Assembly (NCBI GenBank): GCA_017654935.2
Contig: CM065695.1
Coordinates: 37,120,431-37,184,430, forward strand
Origin: Phymorhynchus buccinoides
Lineage: Eukaryota > Mollusca > Gastropoda > Neogastropoda > Raphitomidae
Length of the DNA stretch: 64,000 nucleotides
Direction of reading: 5' to 3'
How positions within the stretch are numbered: position 1 is the stretch's first letter; every line of letters begins with the position of its first letter. The translations under genes were made by a program, and so were the position numbers. Positions 24,516 through 36,150 of this stretch are shown piece by piece. The notes under the pieces were generated by a model that was not told the DNA's origin, did no database searches, and was given only the letters and a program-made list of their open reading frames with translations.

Positions 24516-25788
24516 ATCTGAGCAAAAACAACGCACTTATCATAAGGCAAAACCCGAAACGAAATCACGATAACTACATTTACGCCCCCCCCCCCCCTTT
24601 CACACTCCCCTAGAATCCAAACCATTACAAACAGCATTTTCCACTTTTCATAGCACGCATGTGCAGAGGGACAACACAAGAGCTAACACAACAACAAAAC
24701 ACATAATTCTATCTGATAGCCTGGTTTAATGCAGCTATTATCTAGATACTAGAACATGTGATCAATATTACATGTTAAATAAATGCTGAATAGAAACGCA
24801 AAAGGAAGTTTTAATGCAAAAGCATTTTCTTCTTGTTATACATAAGTCTCGTGACAATGTTACACAATTAAATTGTTCACAATTCATACGCTTTCTTTTT
24901 TGAAGAAATAAATCTCTCTCTCTCTCATCTCTCTCTCCACATATGCACACACAAATAATTCCAAAACTTAAGAGGTTGGTGTATTCGAGACAACCAGTTG
25001 CAAATTCCTACACATAAATAACTTTGTAGTTTGGCGCTATAGTGAAATCACATAAATCAAACTTGGAAACTTTTCTTTTACCGGGCAATATACTGATGAA
25101 ACAAAAGCATATAATCAAGCAAACATCATAACATGGTTACAAAATACCAACACAACAACAACAAAACATTCAAATGAGATGGCTTATAAATTCCTGACTT
25201 TGAAACCTGGCTTCAAATATCTGAAAGAAGAAAAAAAACCACGGCAATAACAACAAGGCAGTATGCCAACAAACATACTCCCTGCAGCCTGAATAAAGTG
25301 TTACAAAAAACAATCAGTCATCTTTTATTAGTAATCCACATAGGCAACTAACCAGCCAGTTTTCACTTTCAATAGTTCAGTAGCTCATTAAGTGGCATTT
25401 TCCCCCCAGCATTTATGACAACAAAGAAGAAGAAATTCTGTTTAATGTCCTCCGGTCTGGAACAGACACATATGGGACATTAGATATAAAGATGGTGGGG
25501 ACGATCCTGGAGGCAATGCCTGGAGGCAGTGCCACACCAGGAAAAGTCCCGAATTAGTAGCAATACAGATGTATACGTGTATACGTGAGAACAAATTTAT
25601 GACAACAATAGGCTTGGTAGCCTCGTATAGCAGAAAGGTTCAGCAAAAGCTACATAAAGAGGTGAGCACTTAAGTGACTCAGCAACAGTGCAGTGTCTCC
25701 TCTGGTGGTTGCCTCTTGACGACGTAACATAGATTGGCTCCCTTGGAACTTCTGGTTTTGGACTATGCCACCTAACATGATACATAAG
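24516..25788. other. Intergenic DNA, nothing recognised
   Basis: AT-rich, with a C12 run near 24587 and a short CT run near 24914. No supportable gene or complete element is seen. Confidence 0.55.
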
Positions 25789-26005
25789 CAGTGATGTCCC
25801 GAGGCCACGGTCATAGGCCATTGACCTATTAAAATTGAGAATGTCCTATTGTGTTATCCCCGATCAGGACAATTGTCTGATTACATTTTTAACGCTGGCA
25901 CGCTTTGTCTTATTGATTCCTGCAAGAGCCAGGACATTGTCCTATTGATTTATCTCGTCTCAGGACAGTTTGGCCTATCACTTTTTGTTCCTAAGTGCAT
26001 CACTG
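25789..26005. mobile_element. Possible hAT-like MITE with CAGTGATG ends
   Basis: Starts CAGTGATGTCC and ends GTGCATCACTG, an 8-bp terminal inverted repeat, flanked by CATAAG and CACAAG (five of six match). The interior repeats a TGTCCTATTG-like motif several times. The match is short, so this call is tentative. Confidence 0.4.
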
Positions 26006-26136
26006 CACAAGTCGGAAGTGCGGAGGTGGGTTGGGAGCCAGGATGAGTAGTCTGACAGCAAGCCACTGTATGGCTCAGAAGATGGGACAGCAAAAAAAAT
26101 AAAATTAATTAATAAAAAAATAGAGGTGAATACTCC

Positions 26137-26330
26137 ATTATAAAAGCCTGCTGTGTCCTCCGAAGTCGGAGTGTGGCTGCCCACGTGGCGGGGCAATCAA
26201 AAACGGTCACACGCGTAATGTTCTCATCCCTAGCTGGTGCATTTGTACCATAGCGTTCAAGTGCTTCAGCTGTTGGAATGATCCCTGGAGTCTTTAAGCC
26301 AGGGTACGACAACAACAACAAACAAAAGCC
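26137..26330 (+). repeat. SINE-like 134-bp-unit repeat, single copy
   Basis: Contains CCGAAGTCGGAGTGTGGCTG, CACGTGGCGGGGCAAT, TAATGTTCTCATCCC, GTTCAAGTGCTTC and GATCCCTGGAGTCTTTAAGC, then an AAC-rich tail. The same unit is tandemly repeated at 43303-43930, and a broken copy starts near 42284. Confidence 0.65.
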
Positions 26331-26587
26331 TGTCTGTCCTGCAACGCCATCAAAAGGAATTGTAATGGACAAACATGTTTCGGGGCATTTTGGTCTCTTT
26401 TTTTTTTTAGTGGACCACTCATTTCTACTTAAACTTAATAAAAAGGATAGAACTTGGTAAAAATAAAATGATGACAAAAGCTGCTTTTGTAAATTGGTCA
26501 AGTAATTCCTGGGATATTCAAAAACAAAAACAGTTTTGGGGCCCTGAAAGCCTCCATAAGTTCTAAAACCTAGGGTAAAATGAAATA

Positions 26588-27348
26588 CAGTGGTCGCCGC
26601 TTTATAAAGCCATTTTGGGACCGACAAAAAATGGCTTTAATAATAAATAAGCGGCGGATTTAATAACCGGCAGTCCAGGATTACGTCATTTTCGAAAACT
26701 TTTTTTTTTTTTTGCTTCTCTTTTGTTTACGTCAGTCACACTTTCACACTTTCTTTCGTCATTTACACTTGCTTGAATCTAAACACAACTTCACAAACGT
26801 GAGCGTGCACATAAATATATTTTCTACGCCCCAAAAAAATAAAATAAAAGAAAAAAGAACAAAATCGTGTGAGTTTTAGTCACAAACTATGTGATTTATC
26901 TGAGAAAAGTGGCTTTAATAAGCGGCGGGGTGGTTTTATTAAGCGGCTTTTTTTAATACATAACATATAGTGAAAAATCCGGACCGTAAGAAATCGGCTT
27001 TAATAAGCGGCTGGCTCTATTAACCGCGGTGTTATGATAAATAAGTACCTGTCATTAAATATCTACCTCTCGCATGCGAACTGTACCCATCTAACCCTAA
27101 CCCTATCCCTAACCCTAACCCTATCCCTAACCACGGAAAGAACCAAAAAATAGAGCAGGAGGGTGTAAATCTACATATTTGCCGATAAATCGATGTACAA
27201 GTCCATAAATCCATAATCCGTAAAATTCACAATGGCGGACAAACAAACGATTCTGATTGGCTACGCTAGGACTACTTCCGGTTAGGACTACTTATCTCAT
27301 AGAGTAAAAATACACCGCCACAGCGGTTTTATAAAGCGGCGACCACTG
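26588..27348. mobile_element. 761-bp TA-flanked DNA transposon with CAGTGGTCGCC ends
   Basis: CAGTGGTCGCCGCTTTATAA at the left is mirrored at the right (TTATAAAGCGGCGACCACTG), and TA flanks both ends (26586-26587, 27349-27350). TA targets and CAGTGG ends fit the Tc1/mariner-pogo (Tigger-like) group. Inside, AATAAGCGGC motifs recur several times. No transposase frame is visible, so it is non-autonomous. It also carries telomere-like repeats at 27092-27132. Confidence 0.8.
27092..27132. repeat. Interstitial telomere-like CCCTAA repeat
   Basis: About six units of CCCTAA with two CCCTAT variants, in the CCCTAA orientation. It lies inside the 761-bp element, far from any visible chromosome end. 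A reverse-oriented imperfect stretch is at 36768-36826. Confidence 0.85.
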
Positions 27349-28300
27349 TATAGGGACGATTCAACAACAACGAGGCCTGGAGAGGAAATGATAATGCAAC
27401 TAACGTAAAAAAGCACATAACTTTTTATCAGGGTTTTCTAGGAGTAGGACAACAAACCCCACTGACAAAACAAAGACCAAATAAGAGCAAAGTGCATTAT
27501 GTTTAATATGGGTACTCATCCTTGGCACATCAGAAACCATCCTGCACAGCAACCAGAACTTTTTTTTTTAAACATGTAAACAACCAGAATGACCCAAGTT
27601 CTCATTTCACTTTTCAGTCCTGTTCTTATGAAATCAAATTATTTATGTACACAACCCCCCACACACACTCCTCTACTGCCCTCTCCCCCCCCCACACCCC
27701 CCCCCCCCCCCCCCCCCCCTTTATAATATATATAATATAATTTGCTTTGATAAAACTTTTCTGTGTCCAATGTCTGTATTTGTGAACCTCAGGAACAAAC
27801 TCAGTTAACGTTAACTTTATGAAACAACAATGGTATGGAGCTCAGCTAGTCACTGAGATTTCTCTTTCATACTACATGTTTATATAATCTTCCTTACTTG
27901 TCAAAATATACAGCTGAAGTGAATGGCACAAAAAAGGATATTATATATGATTCTAAAAACAATTCTCATAACTGTGTACACAACAGGTACAAGTAATTGG
28001 CGCCGACAGATGGACTAGATCTGGATTCTGTAAAAATAAAAGAAAGAAAGCAATTGGACAGACGTTGGCTGATAGAATTATTTTCTTAATTTGCCTTTAT
28101 ATTTCTTTACATTTTGTATTTTTATATGAATCAGTTTGTTCTAAATCTTTCTATCACAAGTATTATTCACACAGGCGAATCACACAGGTGCAAGCAATAT
28201 TCCACAACGTGCAAAGGGGAATTACAAGCAGAAGAAAACTATAGTATTTAACAGCGCTCAATGTCACCCTGGTTACCACACAATATTGCACGGGTATATA
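27349..28300. other. Intergenic DNA with a long poly-C run
   Basis: Contains a pyrimidine-rich stretch at about 27655-27720 ending in roughly 25 consecutive C. Otherwise AT-rich with no recognisable gene. Confidence 0.6.
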
Positions 28301-28481
28301 CAGTGGAACCTCCCTTATAAGACCTTCAAAAATCATCCAAAATGAGGTCTTATAAGGGAGGGGTCTTATAAATATAAGAGAGGTCATTTTAATACTTACA
28401 AAGAAGGGCAATGGTTCAGAGAAGTAGGTCTTATATGGGAGGGGGTCTTATAATGGGAGGTCTTAAAGGGAGGTTCCACTG
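28301..28481. mobile_element. Tigger-like MITE with CAGTGGAACCTCCC ends
   Basis: CAGTGGAACCTCCCTTATAA is mirrored at the right end (GGGAGGTTCCACTG), with TA on both sides (28299-28300 and 28482-28483). The whole element is nearly palindromic through repeats of GGTCTTATAA. Other members: 41935-42070 and 58970-59144. Confidence 0.85.
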
Positions 28482-29538
28482 TACAAACAACATGTCTAGC
28501 ACACCCACAGTACATCAAAACGAAGGAACAATTTCAATTCTTATAACTCCTGCTCTACAAACACAAAACACAAAACAGCATCAAAAAGTACAGCACGCCC
28601 TTTATTATAATAACAAACAAAAGGAACGGAACACACCCCACCATGGGACCATTTTAAAAACTAAACAATGAACAATAAATAAACACTTCAGTCCAAGACT
28701 TAGACATCATAAGGATCATCATTCTTGATAGGCAATTCTCACGTGGCATCTCGTCATTCCCATGTATACAGTATTAAACTGAAGACTAAAAAGAGGGCAC
28801 AAAACCAAAAGTAAAAAAAGGACTTTTCTGCGAGTTTTCAATCTCCCCACCCCTCCCCCACCTCTCTCTCTCATTCTCACTCAAATAAAAAACATCAACA
28901 AAAGCGGTTTTCTCAAGATACATCAATTACAAATCTTCAGATGACATAAAAAAAATCACCACAATTTAATCTATTTTATTTAACCATCACAGTCAAAAAT
29001 GTACATCTTTTCGTGTTGATTTTAAAATCCTCCTGTTTTAGTGTTTAAGTCCCGTTTTCTGTATCTTCTCGACACGGGTGGCTCATCTCTGCCTCATGCT
29101 TTGATTTTGAAAGGAAAAGAAGCAAAACATGAAAGCAAGGGTTAAACCTGACAATTTTCAAAAAAAGGAAATGGGACAACGCCCCCCCAAGCTGAGCACT
29201 CTTAATCAATCTAAAGCAATTTGGATGCATAATCGGATCTCAAGATTATACAACAGCATGCAGGTTTTCGCTTACAGCAAAGCTGGTTTTTTTCAGTTTT
29301 TATTATTTTTTTGTTGCTGAAAATTTTCAAAACACGGAATTCCGTTGTGAAGAGAATATTCTACCCCATCATATATCTACCCATTTCGATTTTGCGCGTG
29401 CGCACTCCGAGTTTTGAGTTTTTGCGCATGCGCATTGAGCCAATCGTCAGCTTACGCTAGCCTACTTCCTGTTTAAGCCATGACTTATTTACCTCCCACT
29501 CTCTCTTTCTATCGCTCTAAAACATGTTCGATTCGATT
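28482..29538. other. Intergenic DNA, nothing firm recognised
   Basis: AT-rich. Bases 29371-29460 (ATATCTACCC, GCGCATGCGCATT, CTTACGCTAGCCTACTTCC) resemble parts of 27040-27300 and, inverted, 30130-30165. This suggests an older element split by the insertion at 29547. Confidence 0.5.
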
Positions 29539-29546
29539 TTGATTAT

Positions 29547-30034
29547 CAGGGGTCGCGCTAACGCATGTTTCTTGCGTATTTGATGCGTTTTAAAAATCGC
29601 CAACGCATTTTTACGGCGTTTACGCATAATCCGTACGCAAAATGACGTCCGCTCAAAATCGTATCCGAGTCTAGATGGTGAATCAGACTTTAGAAGTCCT
29701 ACGGTCCCTACACATATAGTGGTTCTGCTACACCAAACATTGGAACAGACTATAGAAAAGTGCCACTGCTTTCAGTACTGCTGTGACGTAGGCGCAGTGC
29801 AGTGTGGCGGGAAAATCACTGTAAGCGCATTGGGGTGACAACAGGGCTCGTGTCAACGTTGAGGATCGCCGTGATCGCCGAAAATGACTGATTAGTGAAT
29901 AAAAATGCATGTTTTTGTTGCTAGTCTTGTTTTCAGCTTAGATTTATCATGACGCGATTTTTTGCTTCCCTTACGCACTTCTTTGCCGACGTCGCGTAAG
30001 CAAAACACGTTTTCAAAAACACTAGCGCGACCCC
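29547..30034. mobile_element. 488-bp hAT-like element with an 8-bp target duplication
   Basis: Starts CAGGGGTCGCGCTA and ends TAGCGCGACCCC. The bases TTGATTAT occur immediately before (29539-29546) and immediately after (30035-30042). An 8-bp duplication with CAG-starting ends is the usual hAT signature. The interior is rich in ACGC and CGC motifs. No transposase frame is visible. Confidence 0.75.
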
Positions 30035-30042
30035 TTGATTAT

Positions 30043-31261
30043 TGTTGTTTTATTTGTGCCCCCCCCCCCCCCTCTTTCCCTCCCATGTGAATGGGAAAAT
30101 TGCCTGACACTTTTGAATTTCTGTTCTAATGCGCATGCACAAGGGTAGATATTTCATAGGACTACTTATTTCTCATGACACCGTCTGTACTGATTTTTTT
30201 CAAAAAAAGGACTTCCTTCCTGACAAGGAAGCAGTTTAAGCCATGTGAAAGTCTGCATTCTCTTTTCTTTACTTTTCTGCTGGTACATGAGAGGGATTTC
30301 AAAATCTATTTTTATGTTTGCTTGTCTATGTAAAGAATATCTTAAAACACACACTCAAACACACACACTTATGCATGCGCACGCACACGTACGCACGCAT
30401 GCGCACACACACACAAAATATAATAGAATTTATTGTCTTTACTTTCACACATCTAACTCTGGCACAATTACATTCATGTTACAATAATCAAAACAGCAAA
30501 AATAACCAGCAGAAATAGAAAACCAGGAAAAGAAAGAGGTCTAGGAGCTGCCTAACAGAACAGAACAGAATACAAGTTTGCAATCACACTTGCATGCAGG
30601 TTTACAGTCATACTTTCATGCACTAGTAGTTTTGATGAAGGTAACATATGCAAGCAGACGATCAATTTCCAGTTTACCTATACAACGTTGAGTACTAGTA
30701 TATCAAGAGTTGGCTACTCAAACAGCCTTTATACTTTGTCACAAGATGGGCAGTTTTGGCAAGAACCCTTGATTTGTTCAACAATTCCATTCATTCTTCT
30801 AGTTCATTGTCCTTACAACATATTTTGTTTTTAATTTTATATTAATCAGAACTTTACAGCCCAACAAAACAAATATTTTATTAACAACATAAAAGTTGAT
30901 CAAACAATTTGTATTTAATACAGGATCAAAGCAGTAGTAATTAGAGTAAATAGTTTTTGTTTTAGCTTACTCAAGACGTCAAGTTCTTGTCACAAAACAG
31001 TGACACTCTAATTTTTAGTTGTTGGGGTTTCTTTGTCCAATTTTCAGTTGTGGTTTGGTTTTTTTAAATCTTTTTTAAATACAAGCAGCAAATTCAATAG
31101 ATCTTCTGTAAATATAGACATAAAAGATAATAAACATCAATCAGCCTTCCAAAGTTTTTCAATCATGCATACATACTCTCAATGGTTTTATCCGTCTCGG
31201 ACTATGATGAGCAATTCAAATCCGATCTAGCACAACAAGGACTACAGAAACTGGACTTTGT
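30043..31261. other. Intergenic DNA downstream of the NEURL2-like gene
   Basis: A C13 run near 30060, an ACAC/GCACAC stretch at 30346-30417 and otherwise AT-rich sequence. No gene is visible. Confidence 0.55.
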
Positions 31262-31267
31262 TTTATT
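31262..31267 (-). terminator. Candidate polyadenylation signal of the NEURL2-like gene
   Basis: TTTATT on the plus strand is AATAAA on the minus strand, 77 bases beyond the stop codon at 31344-31346. Position and sequence fit a poly(A) signal. Confidence 0.5.
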
Positions 31268-31343
31268 CATAACCATTATGATTACCCCACCCCTCCCCAT
31301 TAGCTTCTCCACCTGAAAGCAAACTGGAGAAGAAAGACAACAA

Positions 31344-33470
31344 CTACGTTTCTTTGTCGTAGCTTAAAAAATGATGCATTTTTACGGGCAAGGGCAGCTT
31401 GTTGATATCACACTTATCGATCAGCTGAAGAATTCTATCACGGCAGGCGTTCTGGAGGGTGGTCACTGCAAAGAGAATTAAATCAACATTTAATTATTTA
31501 TTTTACCAAAACGTAATAATGAACAACTGCACAAAAACAACAGAACACCACAACAAAAATTCAAGGGGAAAAAAAAAGTTAAAAAAAAAAAGGAATCAAG
31601 CTGTACAACCATTGAACCAAAACATAGACAATTTTTCGTCTTCATTAAGAGTTTTCAAAAGTAAGCTTATGGATCAATAAAGTAACATGATTACAAATGA
31701 AATCATGAATAATTCAATAAATGCATTAATGACAAGAAAATAGTAGAATTGAATTATGACCATCAGTATACAGTATATCTGTATACAGATTTTAGGCTAA
31801 AAAGTACATAAACTGACTGACTATCAATCAATTTCACAATGAACTGCAGCAGTAGACCTTTAAATAAAATAAAGCATAAATGATCGACAAAGAAGAAATT
31901 CATACAAAAAGTTTTGAACAGCATCTACTTGAAAGAAATGAAAATTTTAGTGAAATGTTTAATGATTATGATTGAAATTGCAATCATAATTTTTTGTTGT
32001 TGGGTTTTTTTCCGCATGCAAATGCAACCTAATCATATAGTAAAAAGCCAAGTGTCCGTCCGTGTGTGTGTGTGTGTGTCTGAAACACAAAACGGGCCTT
32101 ATAACTCCGCCGTTTTTCGACCGAATCGCTTCAAATTTGCTGTGAGCCCTAACGGGGCGATGGCAACGGCAACCGAGGCGGCCGTATCATTTGCGCGGTT
32201 TTGCAAATGCGCGAAACGCGCATCCGCCGGCCTCTCGGCGCCCGTATCTCCGGCGTTTCTGGGCCGATTGCCTTCAAATTTGGCAGGTAGATGACCGGGG
32301 AAGGTCACTATTAGTGTGCCAAATCGGTTCAGAAACGCGCGCTAGACGCCGCTTCACCTTTTCACGAATAACTCTGCTGTTTCTTAACCGAATCGCCTCA
32401 ATGCTGTCAGGCTTGCTATGGCCCGGGCAAAGCCTGGCAGCAAATTGGAAGAGAATCGGGAGAGCGCGTCACTCTCGGAGCAGCGCCAACGTGAAACGGG
32501 GCCTTATAACTCCGCCGTTTCTTAACCAAATCGCTTCAAATTTGCTGTACTCAGCGTTACCAGTACTAGGCCTTACCGTTACCAGGCATTACCAGTACGG
32601 TGCATTGCCAGTACTAGGCGTTGCGCTAGTTAAAGAAAAAAACATTTGGATGGGAAGTTTTATAAGCCGCGAGGCTTAGGCAGAAGCCAGTCCCTTTACT
32701 ACTAGTACTACTACTACTACTACATCATCATCATCAAACTGACCTCCATAGAGCTGCACAATGCGCACTTGTTTAGTCGTTCCGTACACGTCCACCACGG
32801 CAAAGAGAGGTCCGTTGTGGTACGGGAGGGCCTCCTCCGAAGGACCCTGGTCCTCCCCGTTGAAGATGAAGTGCATCCGCGCCACGTCGTTGGTCACTTT
32901 GTACATGATGCCGATGCGGCTGCCCACGTCTGTGGGCGATATACTGTCCTGGGGCATGTCCAGGCCCACAGGCTGCGGCACTTCCCGGGGGCAGAGCCTG
33001 TCGCGCACCGCTCTCTCCCTCAGCCCCGACTGGCAAACCGGCTGCAACACGCTGCGGTGCACCTTTCCGCGCGGCGTCATTATAACGTCCGAAGAACCCA
33101 ATGCCGACTCGAAAACCAACCTGTCCTCTCCCTCCGCCGCGTGGTTGGCGAAGCGGCGGTTGTGGGTGCTAGTGACGGCGGCTATCCACGAGCGCCCCAT
33201 GTTGGCCAGGTCCGGCAGGGCATACTGAGGCAGCTCGAAGTTCCGCTCCTCAGGGCAGAGCTGGGTCAGGCCCACGCGCAGGTGGCCGCTCCATCCGCGC
33301 TCCGTTTTCTCGATCTCCAGGAGAAAGATCTCCCCGGGCATCAAAGGCTTCTCACTGAAGGCCAGGGCGTGGGCGAAGCTGGTCTCGCGGTGGGCCACCA
33401 TGTTGTCGTTGGACAGGCGAATGTTCTGCCCATGGTAGGAGTGGAAGCAGGTGGTGGGCCTCATCTGGAC
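31344..33470 (-). CDS. NEURL2: Neuralized-like protein 2 (NHR domain plus SOCS box)
   Basis: Two minus-strand coding exons are visible: 33470-32744 (acceptor GCGCAG, donor GAG|GTCAGT) and 31465-31344 (acceptor CTTTGCAG, stop TAG). From the ATG at 33464-33462 they join in frame to a 280-residue protein; human NEURL2 is of similar size (about 285). The first exon encodes one Neuralized repeat, recognisable from [35 protein letters not shown] and FNGEDQGPS. The second encodes the SOCS box, [15 protein letters not shown] then [13 protein letters not shown], with a Cullin5-type LPLP motif. NEURL2 (Ozz) is known as a substrate receptor of an Elongin B/C-Cullin5 ubiquitin ligase. Because an acceptor lies six bases before the ATG, a further 5' exon with the start codon is possible. 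The intron (32743-31466) carries a Helitron-like insertion. The neighbouring SEH1 gene is divergent. Confidence 0.9.
32033..32629 (+). mobile_element. Helitron-like element in the NEURL2 intron
   Basis: Begins TCATATAGTAAAAAG after an A and ends GGCGTTGCGCTAG before a T, matching the Helitron pattern of 5' TC, 3' CTAG and insertion between A and T. The interior has a short GT run and repeated modules of CTTATAACTCCGCCGTTT, AACCGAATCGCTTCAAATTT and TACCAGTACT. A near-identical architecture lies at 33556-34422. No Rep/helicase frame is present, so it is non-autonomous. The assignment rests on ends and boundaries only. Confidence 0.55.
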
Positions 33471-33555
33471 CTGCGCAACAGCAAACCATAGAGATCATTA
33501 GACTATAAGTGAACTTATATTTTGGTAAGTGATAAATGAACAATAATAATATTAA

Positions 33556-34422
33556 TCATATAATAAAAAGGCAAGCGTGTGTGTGTGTGTGTGTGTTTGT
33601 GTGAAACACAAAACAGGCCTTATAACTCCGCCGTTTTTCGACCGAATCGCTTCAAATTTGCTATGAGCCCTAACGGGGCAATGGCAACGGCAACCGAGGC
33701 GGCCGTGTCATTTGTGCGGTTTGGCAAATGCGTGAAACGCGTATCCGCCGGCCTCTCGGCGCCCGTATCTCCGGTATTTCGAATTTGGAAGGTAGATGAC
33801 CGGGGACGGTGACTATCTGTGTGCCAAACCGGAAGCGAATCGATTCATAAACGTGCGCGATATACGCCGCTTCACCTTTTCACAAATAACTCTGCCGTTT
33901 CTTAACTGAATCGCTTCAAATTTGCTGTCAGGCTTGCTGTGGCCGGGGCAAAGCCTGGCAGCAAATTTGAAGACAATCGGGAGAGTGCGTCACTCTCAGA
34001 GCAGCGCCAACGGGAAACGGGGCCTTATAACTCCGCCGTTTCTTAACCTAATCGCTTCAAATTTGCTGTACTCAGCATTACCAGTACTTGGCGTTACCGT
34101 TACTAGGGAGAGCGCATCACTCTCAGAGCAGCGCCAACGGGAAACGGGGCCTTATAACTCCACCTTTTCTTAACCGAATCGCTTCAAATTTGCTGTACTC
34201 AGCATTACCAGTACTTGGCGTTACCGTTACTAGGCGTTACCGTTACTAGGGAGAGCGCGTCACTCTCAGAGCAGCGCCAATGGGAAACGGGGCCTTATAA
34301 CTCCGCCGTTTCTTAACCGAATCGCTTCAAATTTGCTGTACTCAGCGTTACCAGTACTTGGCGTTACCGTTACTAGGCGTTACCGGTACTCGGCGTTGCG
34401 CTAGTACTTGGCGTTGCGCTAG
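33556..34422 (+). mobile_element. Helitron-like element upstream of the NEURL2 main exon
   Basis: Same ends as 32033-32629 (A|TCATATAATAAAAAG and GCGTTGCGCTAG|T) and the same modules. Here the module running from GGGAGAGCGCGTCACTCTC to CGCTTCAAATTTGCTGTACT is tandemly repeated about four times. The two elements lie on either side of exon 32744-33470 in the same orientation. Confidence 0.55.
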
Positions 34423-35559
34423 TAATAATAATAATTAATAATGCTTATAAAATAGCACATAATCTTGCTAAGCAACTCAATGCGCTTTTCACTCACCATT
34501 CGTACAGACATTTCTAACAGACTGGCTCACGTATCCTCACTATACATGGTGATCTCTATGAAAAGAATACACCTGCATGAAAATGAACACCCGCATGTAA
34601 CCATATTTGGTAATATTCAAGCTAATCAATGGTTTGAGGCGACTGAAAATGTTACACTGTTAAAGATTTTATATTTATATATTTATGAGTCATCTTACCA
34701 AGCTCATCGCAATCCAATTTTCCCAATGTTATCACTCATCAACACATCTATTGTTTCTTCTTTTATTTTTTGGTTTTTTTAACAAGAGTGTACGTATAAC
34801 TATAAGACCAGTTGGAGACAGAAAGAGTCAGGCATGGGAATTAGAGAAGACAAAAAAGACTGAAAATTGGGTCTGGAAGCAGGCATAGGAACAAGGAATA
34901 AAAAAAAAACAACTGAAAACCGTGTGTGTTGGGATACAGCCCCCAGAAAATGAAGCTTCTTCTGTTATCTAAGCCTTAAAAACAGTATTAGAGATAAGAC
35001 TGATATATTTAGTTCATTTTGCATTCATTTATAACCAATAACTTAAGTTTTACTCATTGGGCTTCTTTTTTTATCTCATAAATGTCCTCTTGGACCATCA
35101 AAAAAGCTGAAACTTGCAAAAAAAAAGACTGAAGAGGACCATCAAAAAAGCTGAAATCAGCCAAAAGACTGACAATTCACATGCCTGACAGTATTGAATC
35201 GGTTGATAATTGGTTGACTGATTATTGTAATATTGCATTATTTAGGCCTTAGACCAACAACAACAAAAACGGTTTGTTTCCGGTTTCCAGACCGACCCTA
35301 GTTTTTGGTCGCCGACCCTAAACTTTTTTTTGACCAGTGACGAAATTTCTTTTTTTTAAATCAACAAAACCAAAGCAGTGTTCCCGATTACGCAAATATG
35401 TGCGTCACGGCCGTCAAGGACATACAGGTTACCGTTTTGATGCAAAAATTCACCACCCAGTGCATCATTTTAATGTACAATAAAAAAAAAAAAGATATAA
35501 AAAAAGAAGCTGACCTACCTACCCTATTTTTCAAACTGATGAAACAGGAAACAGACCTC

Positions 35560-35600
<41 letters not shown>

Positions 35601-35699
35601 TTAGCTCATTACCACATTCAAAGTCATGAATCTTTCCAGTGAGTCATAAGTGAACAAATACATAAACTAGAAAGCACTGATACTGCGCAACCTGGTGCC
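34423..35699. other. Intergenic DNA with a poly-G run
   Basis: Holds a direct repeat of GACCATCAAAAAAGCTGAAA (about 35093 and 35140) and a run of about 28 G at 35571-35598. No gene is recognised; an upstream NEURL2 or SEH1 untranslated exon could lie here unseen. Confidence 0.5.
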
Positions 35700-36150
35700 G
35701 AAAGCACCTCAGCTTGGCATACAGTACTCCAAGTTCCCCTGTGTTGTCAAAGGGGCAATACTCTGGATTGCTTTTTTTGTCAAATACCTGGAGTTACTTC
35801 CCTTGGACCATTTTGACAACATTTGAATGTTAGTACTTGAACAAAAAAACAAAATTCAAGGTCAGGGTCAGAAGTTATATATTTTGTTTACAGAACCCTC
35901 CCTGCATGATACACCACCACATAAAATTTGAAGCAATTCTGTTCACTGGTTCATGAAATACAGCTCAGAAATGAAATAGCCCAAAGAAGGAAATATAAGT
36001 TCTCAAGGTCAAACTTCAAGGTCAAGGTCAAGTCATGAATATCGAAAGCAGCTTTCCTTTTCACGATGTCTACCCCTCTGCCGAATTTGATCAAAATCTG
36101 TCTAGTAGTTTTTGCTAATATCGATGTAGTTACACACACACACACCACAC
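35700..36150. repeat. Interspersed repeat with AAGGTCA motifs and a CA end
   Basis: Several AAGGTCA/AGGTCAAG repeats (35860-36040), the phrase TTTGATCAAAATCTGTCTAGTAG, and an ACACACAC end at about 36130-36150. It looks like the 3' portion of a dispersed element, but I cannot place it in a superfamily. Confidence 0.35.

Noticed and set aside
27092..27132. True telomere or chromosome end
   Set aside because: Only about 40 bases, internal to a transposon with both ends intact and unique DNA on both sides.
32761..33491. Plus-strand frames of 155 and 240 codons opposite NEURL2
   Set aside because: Shadows of the GC-rich NEURL2 exon, which has clear domain matches on the minus strand.
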